Positions 1-7,208 of a DNA stretch of 48,575 bases are shown here, piece after piece (the stretch's first letter is position 1; the number at the start of each line of letters is the position of its first letter). Origin of the DNA: Lentisphaerota bacterium (GTDB lineage: Bacteria > Verrucomicrobiota > Lentisphaeria > Victivallales > Victivallaceae). The stretch is taken from contig SUVW01000020.1 of NCBI GenBank assembly GCA_015061815.1, positions 1 through 48,575 on the forward strand, written 5' to 3'. Made by a program: the position numbers and the translations under genes. The notes below the pieces were generated by a model that had not been told where the DNA came from, did not search any database, and was given only the letters and a program-made list of their open reading frames with translations.

Positions 1-21
1 AAGTTCGACTGGCAGGTCTGA
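1..21 (+). other. Possible 3' end of a gene entering from the left
   Basis: The first bases read as an open frame, Lys-Phe-Asp-Trp-Gln-Val and then TGA at 19-21. They could be the tail of a gene upstream of the window. Too little is visible to name it. The rest of 22-180 holds only the two hairpins listed separately. Confidence 0.25.
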
Positions 22-80
22 ACATAGTGTAGTAGCAAAGGTGAACTTTTACAAACTATTTCTGAAGATTTTTCGGTACT

Positions 81-104
81 CACCGGCAAAGCCGGTGGTT
101 TTAT
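81..104 (+). terminator. Rho-independent terminator, plus strand
   Basis: A perfect 7-bp stem (caccggc at 81-87, gccggtg at 91-97) with a 3-nt AAA loop is followed by a T-rich stretch, gttttatt. It probably ends a plus-strand transcript entering from outside the window. Confidence 0.65.
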
Positions 105-120
105 TGACCTGAAGGTGTAT

Positions 121-156
121 AAAAAAAACCCCCGTTCCAAATCTGAAACAGGGGTT
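121..156 (-). terminator. Rho-independent terminator of rpsB-tsf
   Basis: Read on the minus strand, aacccc (156-151) pairs with ggggtt (132-127) across a loop whose gttcc/ctgaaac flanks extend the stem. A run of eight Ts follows (128-121). It lies 27 bases past the tsf stop codon. Confidence 0.85.
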
Positions 157-182
157 GTTTGTAATCTCTGACGGTCAGCTTA

Positions 183-998
183 TCAAAGCTCTTCACCGAT
201 CGCCCAACGGACAAAGCGTTTTACTTTGACCGCCGGTTTCAATTTTTTCAAACAGCTCTTGTCATCTTTGACCCAGGGCTGATTTTCAAGACAGATTTCG
301 CTGAAGAAACGGTTGATCTTTCCGGCGAGGATTTTATCAAGCATTTCAGCAGGTTTATTCGCCAATTTCGGATCAGCGGCAGCTGCGATCTCTTTTTCCT
401 TCTGGATCACTTCTGCCGGAACATCGCTGCTGCTGATGTAACGCGGGCTGAATGCCGCAATATGAAGGCACAGATCATTCAAAAAGACCGGATCACTTTC
501 ACCCTCGACTTCAACCAGCACGCTCACCCGACCATCCATATGATGATAGGATGCAAAGCAGGAGCCATTGGAACTCTGCCATTTGATCGCACGGCGCAAA
601 GACATATTCTCTCCGATGGTCGCAATATGACTGGTAATAAGCGCAGATTCCTGCTCATTCACAACCGCAGCCACATCACCGTCAGCAGCAACTTTCAACG
701 CTCCGTCAAGCATCGCATCAACCAATGCACCGAATTTCGGAGTCTTGGCAGCGAAGTCAGTTTCGCAAAGCATTTCAACGATCGCCGCTTCGTTGCCAGC
801 GATTTTGGTCCAGACTTTACCCTGTTCAGTGGCACGTCCGGATTTTTTCTCGGCTTTGGCGACACCGGATTTACGGAGATTTTCGATCGCCAGCTCCATA
901 TCACCGTCAGCGGCGACCAGAGCTTTCTTACAATCCATCATACCGGCACCGGTTTTCTCCCGGAGCTCGGAAACCATTTTAGCAGTAATAGCAGCCAT
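183..998 (-). CDS. tsf: Translation elongation factor Ts
   Basis: EF-Ts is the guanine nucleotide exchange factor that recharges EF-Tu with GTP. The protein opens with the UBA-like N-terminal region (MVSELREKTGAGMMDCKKAL) and contains CETDFAAKT, a variant of the family's conserved TDFVA stretch that contacts EF-Tu. At 271 residues it is close to the usual 280 or so. The ATG at 998 is preferred over a GTG three codons upstream, because that GTG sits inside the AGGTG ribosome-binding site. It lies 26 bases after rpsB, the classic rpsB-tsf order, and is followed by a strong terminator. Confidence 0.95.
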   Translation of the reverse strand: MAAITAKMVSELREKTGAGMMDCKKALVAADGDMELAIENLRKSGVAKAEKKSGRATEQGKVWTKIAGNEAAIVEMLCETDFAAKTPKFGALVDAMLDGALKVAADGDVAAVVNEQESALITSHIATIGENMSLRRAIKWQSSNGSCFASYHHMDGRVSVLVEVEGESDPVFLNDLCLHIAAFSPRYISSSDVPAEVIQKEKEIAAAADPKLANKPAEMLDKILAGKINRFFSEICLENQPWVKDDKSCLKKLKPAVKVKRFVRWAIGEEL

Positions 999-1024
999 TT
1001 TATTCACCTGAATTATAATATTGA

Positions 1025-1936
1025 TTACTTCTCTTCTGCGACGGCAGCTTCGGGAGCAGCTTCGGCAGCAGCTTCGGCAGCTTTTTTGGTGGTGCGTTTA
1101 CGCGCCGGTTTGGCAGTTGCATCAGCTTTGTCGCTCTTGGCAACACGCTTACGCGGAGCTTTCGGAGCTTTTGCTTCTTCAGCATCGGCATTTTCCTGCG
1201 CAATTTTCTTGGCGGCTTCCGCAGCTTCACGTTCCTCGGTAACGCGTTTCAAATGAACTTCTTTGGCGATTTTGATCGCTTCACCGAAGAGATCAGTGAT
1301 GATTTGAACTGATTTCACGGCATCGTCGTTAGTAGCAACAGGATAATCAACCATCGTCGGGTCGCCGTTGGTATCAACCAGCGCAACGATCGGAATATTC
1401 AATTTGTTGGCTTCGCGCACCGCATTGATCTCATTGCAAACGTCGATCACAATAAGAGCTGCCGGCAGTTTTTTCATGCTGGCGATACCGTCAAGGTCAC
1501 GATGAAGTTTCTCGACCCGGCGGGTCAATGCGGAAACTTCTTTTTTCTTCATTGAATTGACCGCTTCGCTGGCGAGAACCGCATCGATCTCTTTCATTTT
1601 GTCGATGCTTTTGCGGATGGTCTGATTGTTAGTCAAGGTTCCGCCGAGCCAACGTTCAGTAATAAAGAACATACCGGTCTTTTCGGCAAGATCGGCGACC
1701 AATTCACGCACCTGACGCTTGGTTCCAACGAAAAGCACATCGCCGCCATCGCTGACGACCTTTTGAAGGAAGTTGCAGGCATCGGCGATCTGACGCATGG
1801 TTTTGGTCAGGTCAATAATGCTGATACCGTTTTTGGCACCATAAACAAACTTCTTCATTTTGGGGTTCCAACGACGGGTCTGGTGTCCGAAATGACAACC
1901 GGCTTCCAACAGATCGTTAATCGTAACTTTGGCCAT
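1025..1936 (-). CDS. rpsB: 30S ribosomal protein S2 with long Lys/Ala tail
   Basis: Ribosomal protein S2. The N-terminal MAKVTINDLLEAGCHFGHQT and the FVGTKRQ and ERWLGGTLTN stretches are family signatures. The S2 core ends near residue 228. The remaining 75 residues are low complexity: first an Ala/Glu helix, then a basic Lys/Arg/Pro/Ala segment, then an Ala/Glu terminus. S2 is usually about 240-260 residues, so this one is long at 303. It starts an operon with tsf. A GGAAG-type ribosome-binding site precedes the ATG, and a promoter lies about 120 bases upstream. Confidence 0.96.
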   Translation of the reverse strand: MAKVTINDLLEAGCHFGHQTRRWNPKMKKFVYGAKNGISIIDLTKTMRQIADACNFLQKVVSDGGDVLFVGTKRQVRELVADLAEKTGMFFITERWLGGTLTNNQTIRKSIDKMKEIDAVLASEAVNSMKKKEVSALTRRVEKLHRDLDGIASMKKLPAALIVIDVCNEINAVREANKLNIPIVALVDTNGDPTMVDYPVATNDDAVKSVQIITDLFGEAIKIAKEVHLKRVTEEREAAEAAKKIAQENADAEEAKAPKAPRKRVAKSDKADATAKPARKRTTKKAAEAAAEAAPEAAVAEEK

Positions 1937-2063
1937 TTTACAATCTTCCTTTCTTTTTTACGGTGCTTTTCAGCGTTTTTCCACGCCTGTGTCAAGCTGC
2001 CTTTTTGTTCAATTATTTTTTATTGCTCCGGCCATTTTGGATCAATAAAAATGCTTATCGCTT

Positions 2064-2092
2064 AATATATATCCGTTTTTCAGTTTTTACAA
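2064..2092 (-). promoter_or_regulatory. Likely promoter of rpsB-tsf
   Basis: On the minus strand TTGTAA (2092-2087), 17 bp, TATATT (2069-2064). The -35 box overlaps the last codons of argH, so rpsB-tsf can be read independently of the lpxC-argH genes. The leader would be about 120 nt. Confidence 0.6.
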
Positions 2093-3465
2093 GCGGAAAA
2101 AAGCTGTTTTTTCCAATATTCCAACTGTTCTGCGACCGGCTCAAACCCCGTCCCCCCGGCGATGCGCCGTTTTCTCACACTTTCCCGGGGATCGAACAGT
2201 GTAAGGAATTCGGCAGTTGCTTCCGGTATCGTCAACTGCATTTCAGCCAAAGTTGTTTGATCAAGAGCTTTATCATTGTCCTTGCAATATTTGACAAATG
2301 CCCCCACGCGATGGTGAGCATCGCGGAAAGGAACTCCGATTTCCACCAGTTTTTCTGCAATATCTGTCGCCATCAATGCCGGATCTGCAGCAGCTGCTGC
2401 CATATTTTCCTGCTTCACCCGCATGTCACGGATCATCGGCGGATAAACCGCCAGCATCAATTCAGCGGTATCCAGAGCATCAAAAACCGCGACTTTATCT
2501 TCCTGCAGATCTCGGTTGTAGGTCATCGGCAACCCTTTGCACAACGTCAGCATCGCGGCCAACGAACCGTAAATCCGGGCGGTTTTGCCCCGGGTCAATT
2601 CGCACACATCCGGATTCTTCTTCTGCGGCATCAAGCTGGAGCCGGTACAAAAAGCATCGCTCAACTCGATAAAGTCAAATTCCTGACTGCTCCACAAAAT
2701 CAAATCCTCTGACAACCGGGAAAAATGCATTGCCATCGTGGCAAGAGCTGCGGTAAATTCAATTGCAAAATCCCGATCCGCAACCGCATCCATACTGTTG
2801 CGGGTGATCCGGTCGAACCCCAACTCCTTGCAGACAAATTCACGGTCAAGCGGCAATGTCGATCCGGCCAGAGCCCCGGACCCCAGCGGCATCACATTTA
2901 TCCGTTTGCGGCAATCGGCAAGTCTCTCTATATCACGGTCGAACATCTCGACATAAGCCAGCAGATGGTGAGCCAGCAAAACCACTTGAGCATGCTGCAA
3001 ATGAGTAAATCCAGGCAGGATCGTCTCTTTTTCAGCATCCGCTTTGATCACCAGTTCCTTCTGAAATCCCCGGAGTTTGCAGATCAAACGGTCAACTGCA
3101 TCCCGCAAATACAAACGGAAATCCAATGCCACCTGATCATTGCGGCTGCGCCCGGAATGTACCCGCGCCCCCTCGGTACCGAGAACCGATATCAGGTCAC
3201 TTTCGATATGCATATGGATATCCTCTTTGGCAATATCGTAAGCGAAATCCCCCTTTTCAATGCGTTCGCAAATATTATCCAGCTCTGCTCTGATCGCCGA
3301 AGCAGATGCTTCCGGGATGATCCCCTGCTTGGCCAGCATGGCCACATGAGCCTTGCTTCCGGCAATATCATGTTTATACAAACGCTGATCAAAACTGATG
3401 GATTCCGAATAAAGTTTTACATCATCTTGCGTTTCCTCTCCGAAACGTCCTCCCCATAAAGCCAT
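2080..3465 (-). CDS. argH: Argininosuccinate lyase
   Basis: ArgH splits argininosuccinate into arginine and fumarate, the last step of arginine synthesis. The fumarase/aspartase-superfamily signature GSSLMPQKKNPD is present, as is HSGRSRNDQVALD near residue 107. The N-terminus MALWGGRF is typical. At 461 residues it has the usual length. A good GGAGGAA ribosome-binding site precedes the ATG. It sits 20 bases after the FabZ-like gene on the same strand, so it is probably co-transcribed with lpxC although the pathways are unrelated. No other arginine gene is in the window. Confidence 0.96.
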   Translation of the reverse strand: MALWGGRFGEETQDDVKLYSESISFDQRLYKHDIAGSKAHVAMLAKQGIIPEASASAIRAELDNICERIEKGDFAYDIAKEDIHMHIESDLISVLGTEGARVHSGRSRNDQVALDFRLYLRDAVDRLICKLRGFQKELVIKADAEKETILPGFTHLQHAQVVLLAHHLLAYVEMFDRDIERLADCRKRINVMPLGSGALAGSTLPLDREFVCKELGFDRITRNSMDAVADRDFAIEFTAALATMAMHFSRLSEDLILWSSQEFDFIELSDAFCTGSSLMPQKKNPDVCELTRGKTARIYGSLAAMLTLCKGLPMTYNRDLQEDKVAVFDALDTAELMLAVYPPMIRDMRVKQENMAAAAADPALMATDIAEKLVEIGVPFRDAHHRVGAFVKYCKDNDKALDQTTLAEMQLTIPEATAEFLTLFDPRESVRKRRIAGGTGFEPVAEQLEYWKKQLFSACKN

Positions 3466-3485
3466 ATCCTATTCCTCCGGTTTAT

Positions 3486-4379
3486 TTATGCATCAACGAT
3501 CGCAAACATCAAAGCCACTTCCGCGACGACCTCATCGCCGACCCGGATAACTCCGGCTCCCTTTCCGAAGCGGGATTTGCTTTCCGGCAGTTCAATATCT
3601 ATCAACATCTGTTCTCCAGGCAGAACCTGCCGGTAAAAAACAGCCTTGTCGATTGCCATAAAGAATCCCAGCTTGCCCTCATTGCCCGGACGGGACAGAA
3701 CATTGGCACAACCGCTTTGTGCAGCTATTTCGCACATCAACACATCAGGAACAGTATTAAATCCGGCGTTAATGAATGGTTCATTACTGCTGACATTTTT
3801 CACCGCCACGACCCTGGTTCCCTCGGACTTGCTGATATAATCGATAAGCAGAAACGGATACCGGTGCGGCATCAACCCCATAACTTTATCAGTGTCCATA
3901 TAGATATCCGGCGTTCTGGCCCCTTCGCCATCCAATGCGGGGATTTCACTGATCCCGCCGACAACTTCTGAAGCCCGGATGATTGTGAGCGTCGCTTCGC
4001 TGCAAACACCGGAAATTGTTTTACAGGAACCTTTGACCACCCACTGTCCGTCATCTTGAGAGATGATTTCAGCTTCCACGATCATCCGGTCACCCGGCAG
4101 GATCGGACGGCGGAATTTCACTTTTTCCAACTGCCTGATCCGTTTTTCCCGGGGATTTCCCGGCAGAAAACAGCAGCAAAGCTGACGGATAGCCTCCACA
4201 TGCAAAACACCGGGAACGATCGGATGAACCGGAAAATGTCCGGCAAAAAATTCTTCATTCACGGAAAAACACTTAAATCCGGTAAAATGTGTTTCGTCAT
4301 TTTTCTGCGCCAGATCCAACATTCTCCAGGGTGCCTGCACTCCCAATGTGGCAGCGATTTCATGATTTTGAAGTTTCAT
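3486..4379 (-). CDS. Tandem double hot-dog protein, FabZ-like
   Basis: Two hot-dog domains of the 3-hydroxyacyl-ACP dehydratase (FabZ) family lie in one 297-residue chain; normal FabZ is about 150. Domain 1 (about 1-135) keeps the GHFPVHPIVPGVL loop and the catalytic-position Glu62 (HVEAIRQ), but the PHRYPFLLID His motif has become QAPWRMLDL, so the His is lost. Domain 2 (about 150-297) keeps PHRYPFLLID (His172) and Glu217 (CEIAAQSG), but its GHFP loop has decayed to NAGFNTVPDVL. The start at 4379 has an AAGGAG site; an ATG nine codons upstream does not. It lies 48 bases after lpxC. The substrate is uncertain: it may be the FabZ of this organism or a relative in lipid A or acyl metabolism. 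Confidence 0.85.
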   Translation of the reverse strand: MKLQNHEIAATLGVQAPWRMLDLAQKNDETHFTGFKCFSVNEEFFAGHFPVHPIVPGVLHVEAIRQLCCCFLPGNPREKRIRQLEKVKFRRPILPGDRMIVEAEIISQDDGQWVVKGSCKTISGVCSEATLTIIRASEVVGGISEIPALDGEGARTPDIYMDTDKVMGLMPHRYPFLLIDYISKSEGTRVVAVKNVSSNEPFINAGFNTVPDVLMCEIAAQSGCANVLSRPGNEGKLGFFMAIDKAVFYRQVLPGEQMLIDIELPESKSRFGKGAGVIRVGDEVVAEVALMFAIVDA

Positions 4380-4427
4380 TGAAAAATTCTCCTTGTTTTC
4401 ATCCACTTTTTACAACTTATTACAATA

Positions 4428-5270
4428 TTAATTACCTTTGCGCATTGCCAGCAGCTTGCCGGCGAGTTCCACGTTTTTCGGATGTCCGGGACATACTGCG
4501 ATCAGCTTCCCGGTGATACGGCATCCGGCAAGATACAAATCGCCGATCGCATCCATTATCTTATGACGCACGATCTCATTATCAAAACGCAACTTTTCTT
4601 TACAAATGATCGCACCGTCATGAATTATCGCCGCTGCATCCAGACTGCCGCCTTTGCACAACCCCATCGACAACAGCATCTGCAAATCACTGTAATCAAC
4701 AAATGTACGCCCGGGTGCGATTTCAGCGGCATAGCTTTCGCGCTCCAATTCATACTGAAAAAATTGCGGATCAAACGGACAATTTCTGAAACTGGTAACA
4801 CAACTGACCGACAGCTTTTCTTCATCCGGCAGCAGTACCACCTGGGTCTTGCCACCGGAAACAGCCACCGGAGCCGGAGGAGTAAAAGTTGCTGCAGCTT
4901 TATTCTGTGACACGATGCCGGCTTCCATGATCAATTCATAGAACGGCAAACTGCTGCCGTCAGCGATCGGCGGTTCCATGCCGTTCATTTCCACGATGCA
5001 GTTGTCGATTTTGCAAGCGTGTAATGCGGACATGATATGTTCAACCGTGTAAACAATGGCATCGCCGGAGGCAATAGTCGTTCCACGCTGGACATCCACC
5101 ACGTTTGAAGCCAGTGCGCGCACTTCCGGTTTTCCGGGCAGATCCACCCGCCGGAATACGATCCCCGAATCTTCCGGCGCAGCATGCAGACGGACGGTAG
5201 CTCTGGCTCCGGTATGAAGGGCTATCCCCGAAAAAGCGGCACTTCCGGCGACAGTTTGTTGCATTTCCAT
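4428..5270 (-). CDS. lpxC: UDP-3-O-acyl-N-acetylglucosamine deacetylase
   Basis: LpxC is the zinc hydrolase for the committed step of lipid A synthesis, which shows the cell makes LPS or lipooligosaccharide. Expected zinc ligands are visible: His78 (VEHIMSALHA), then His236 and Asp240 (RHKIMDAIGD). The general-acid His263 (PGHPKN) is also present. At 280 residues it is slightly short. The ATG at 5270 is chosen because GGAG lies 8-9 bases upstream; a GTG 13 codons further upstream lacks a site. It heads a minus-strand run lpxC, FabZ-like gene, argH. In Bacteroidetes LpxC and FabZ are fused, so the adjacency here is meaningful. Confidence 0.95.
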   Translation of the reverse strand: MEMQQTVAGSAAFSGIALHTGARATVRLHAAPEDSGIVFRRVDLPGKPEVRALASNVVDVQRGTTIASGDAIVYTVEHIMSALHACKIDNCIVEMNGMEPPIADGSSLPFYELIMEAGIVSQNKAAATFTPPAPVAVSGGKTQVVLLPDEEKLSVSCVTSFRNCPFDPQFFQYELERESYAAEIAPGRTFVDYSDLQMLLSMGLCKGGSLDAAAIIHDGAIICKEKLRFDNEIVRHKIMDAIGDLYLAGCRITGKLIAVCPGHPKNVELAGKLLAMRKGN

Positions 5271-5290
5271 AAAAAAAACTCCATTTTGAT

Positions 5291-5319
5291 TTGACAAAAA
5301 CACTTTCACGTTTCATAAT
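5291..5319 (+). promoter_or_regulatory. Promoter of miaA, overlapping a divergent lpxC promoter region
   Basis: TTGACA (5291-5296), 17 bp, CATAAT (5314-5319), with an ATATAAT just downstream. On the opposite strand TTGAAC (5341-5336) faces the same AT-rich core, with TATTAT at 15 bp spacing, and could drive lpxC. The two promoters would compete for the same -10 DNA. Confidence 0.6.
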
Positions 5320-5363
5320 ATAATACAGACACAACGTTCAATTCAAATCAGGAGTGCAAAAAA

Positions 5364-6236
5364 ATGCATGTTTTTGATAATAATGTCAAAATTGTCGTGA
5401 TTTCCGGACCGACCGCGACCGGAAAAACGGCTCTTGCTGTCAAATTGGCAAAAAAATTCAATGGAGAGATCATCAGTGCCGATTCCCGGCAGGTCTACCG
5501 CAAAATGGATATCGGTTCCGGGAAAGACATTGCCGAATATGGAGATATCCCATATCATCTGATAGATATCGCAGACCCAGGAACCGAAATCTATAATCTT
5601 GGCCGCTTCTGCCGGGATGCGTGGCAGGCTGTTGCCGACATCCGCGACCGGAAAAAACTTCCGGTAATCTGCGGCGGGACAGCTTTGTATATTGCCGCCC
5701 TGCTGGATGGATACCGGCTGCCGGGGGGAGCATTGCCGCCCCGGAGTTTTGATACTCCGAGAATCCGGCAAAACCCGGATGCTCCGCCCTCATTCACCCC
5801 GCCATTCGCTTTGGAACCGCTTTTTCTGGGTGTTTATTTCCCCCGCACAGAAGTCCGCAAGCGCATCGAGCTGCGATTGGATGCCCGTTTACAATCCGGC
5901 ATGGTCGACGAAGTAAAAATGCTGAATGAACAGGAACATGTCAGTTTTGAGAAGCTGGAATCATTCGGTTTGGAATACCGGGAAATTTCTCTTTTCCTGC
6001 AAGGAAAATACTCTTTCGATGAAATGCGCACGCAACTGCTCAACAAGATCCGCCAATTTGCCAAACGTCAGGATATCTTTTTCCGCAAACTTGAACGCGA
6101 AGGCCATCAGATCCATTGGCTTAAAGAAGGCAAAGTCCCCGATCCGGAAAAGTTGATCACAGAATTTCTGGCCGGTAAAAAAATCGCAGAACCATCATTC
6201 CGGCTCTGCGATCACCATAATCCGCCATCTTATTAA
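5364..6236 (+). CDS. miaA: tRNA dimethylallyltransferase
   Basis: MiaA adds a dimethylallyl group to N6 of A37 in tRNAs reading UNN codons. The P-loop GPTATGKT is at residues 15-22 and is followed by SADSRQVYRKMDIGSGK, the conserved substrate-binding stretch. CGGTALYIAALLDG matches the family's GGTGLY motif with one Gly-to-Ala change. The C-terminal KIRQFAKRQDIFFRK matches the family's end. At 290 residues it is slightly short. An AGGAG site precedes the ATG. MiaB, which methylthiolates the product, is also encoded in the window (41.4-42.7 kb). Confidence 0.95.
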   Translation: MHVFDNNVKIVVISGPTATGKTALAVKLAKKFNGEIISADSRQVYRKMDIGSGKDIAEYGDIPYHLIDIADPGTEIYNLGRFCRDAWQAVADIRDRKKLPVICGGTALYIAALLDGYRLPGGALPPRSFDTPRIRQNPDAPPSFTPPFALEPLFLGVYFPRTEVRKRIELRLDARLQSGMVDEVKMLNEQEHVSFEKLESFGLEYREISLFLQGKYSFDEMRTQLLNKIRQFAKRQDIFFRKLEREGHQIHWLKEGKVPDPEKLITEFLAGKKIAEPSFRLCDHHNPPSY

Positions 6237-7003
6237 AACACCGGCGGCAGAAAATCGCCCGCCGGGATAACCGGATTAAGATTGTAGTAGATCACCCGGC
6301 TGTCCTGTTTTATTCCATCCTGAATGATCCGGGTCTTCATCGGCACCCGGACTCCATCACGCAATTCATAGCCAAGAATGATATTCTCATATCTGCTGCT
6401 TTTCCCCCCGGGCAGCTGAAAATTCATTTTCACCCGGCGCAGCAGATAATCATCCGCATCGACATAAAAACTTATCGGCTCGCTCAACTCCGGCCCTTTG
6501 CAATCGATCCGGAAAAAGCGTCCTTCCTCATTGGTGCATTTATAGACCTGCACATCCTTAAATACGCTGCTGTAGCCACCGGCTCCCGGAGTCCCCAAAC
6601 TGGCCAGTGCCCTCATCCGCCGCAATCCGGCTTCATCAAGCCGAACAATTTTGCGGTCCTTGTAATAGGCCACCCATCCACTGTTGCCATCGGTGCAGAA
6701 AACACTGGCCGGCTGATTATCATCATAAGTGATCAGAGCAAATTTATCAGGCTTTTCAAATTTCACCTCCACCATTCTGATCACATCGTCATTCAGCCAG
6801 TAGAGCTCTTTTATTTCCTGTTTCATGATATAGCTTTTACTGGAAGCAAAATGCCCCTGCGGGTCGGAAGCTGCATTCATCCTTTTTTCAAGCTCTTCCA
6901 AACTCAACGGCGATGGAGCCAGCACATCCGTCAAATCAGCTGCACAACCGGAAAAAAGTGCGACTATCCCGATAAAAAAACAGTTTACAATGTTCTTTTT
7001 CAT
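6233..7003 (-). CDS. Outer-membrane lipoprotein, LolA/LolB-like fold suspected
   Basis: The N-terminus is a lipoprotein signal, with a lysine start, a hydrophobic stretch and lipobox LFSGC, cleaved before a Cys about 20 residues in. The mature part has alternating beta-like segments: VEVKFEKPDKFALITYDD, then a DGNSGWVAYYKDRKIVRL block, then YVDADDYLLRRVKMNF. This pattern is seen in the LolA/LolB-like and outer-membrane lipoprotein-sorting superfamily. I do not recognise a specific family. The start at 7003 follows AAAGG. Its stop codon overlaps the miaA stop on the other strand, so the two genes converge with no space for a terminator. Confidence 0.8.
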   Translation of the reverse strand: MKKNIVNCFFIGIVALFSGCAADLTDVLAPSPLSLEELEKRMNAASDPQGHFASSKSYIMKQEIKELYWLNDDVIRMVEVKFEKPDKFALITYDDNQPASVFCTDGNSGWVAYYKDRKIVRLDEAGLRRMRALASLGTPGAGGYSSVFKDVQVYKCTNEEGRFFRIDCKGPELSEPISFYVDADDYLLRRVKMNFQLPGGKSSRYENIILGYELRDGVRVPMKTRIIQDGIKQDSRVIYYNLNPVIPAGDFLPPVF

Positions 7004-7042
7004 AATCATACCTTTATACAAAATTCTGTTGAATCACCCTTT

Positions 7043-7071
7043 AATATACACTAAAAATCAGCAAAAACCAA
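7043..7071 (-). promoter_or_regulatory. Likely promoter of the lipoprotein gene
   Basis: On the minus strand TTGGTT (7071-7066), 17 bp, TATATT (7048-7043), about 40 bases before the start codon. Confidence 0.5.
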
Positions 7072-7112
7072 CTCTTTGATCGTATTTCCTGCAAATATTT
7101 TCATAATTCAAC

Positions 7113-7140
7113 TTGACAAACCCGGTTTCCATGTGATAAT
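7113..7140 (+). promoter_or_regulatory. Promoter of topA
   Basis: TTGACA (7113-7118), 16 bp, GATAAT (7135-7140), with a TG pair just upstream of the -10 box. The transcript would have a leader of about 60 nt. Confidence 0.65.
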
Positions 7141-7208
7141 GTAAACTAGTGTGTACGGATATGCGCGCACGCGTGGAAACGCGGCAGAGAAAAATAAAGG
7201 AACCGTTT

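Noticed and set aside
462..1256. 264-codon plus-strand open frame across tsf and rpsB
   Set aside because: It is antisense to two certain genes, and its composition is the shadow of their Ala/Lys-rich codons.
2298..2712. Plus-strand open frames opposite argH
   Set aside because: Long by chance opposite a conserved gene; no ribosome-binding site or family match.
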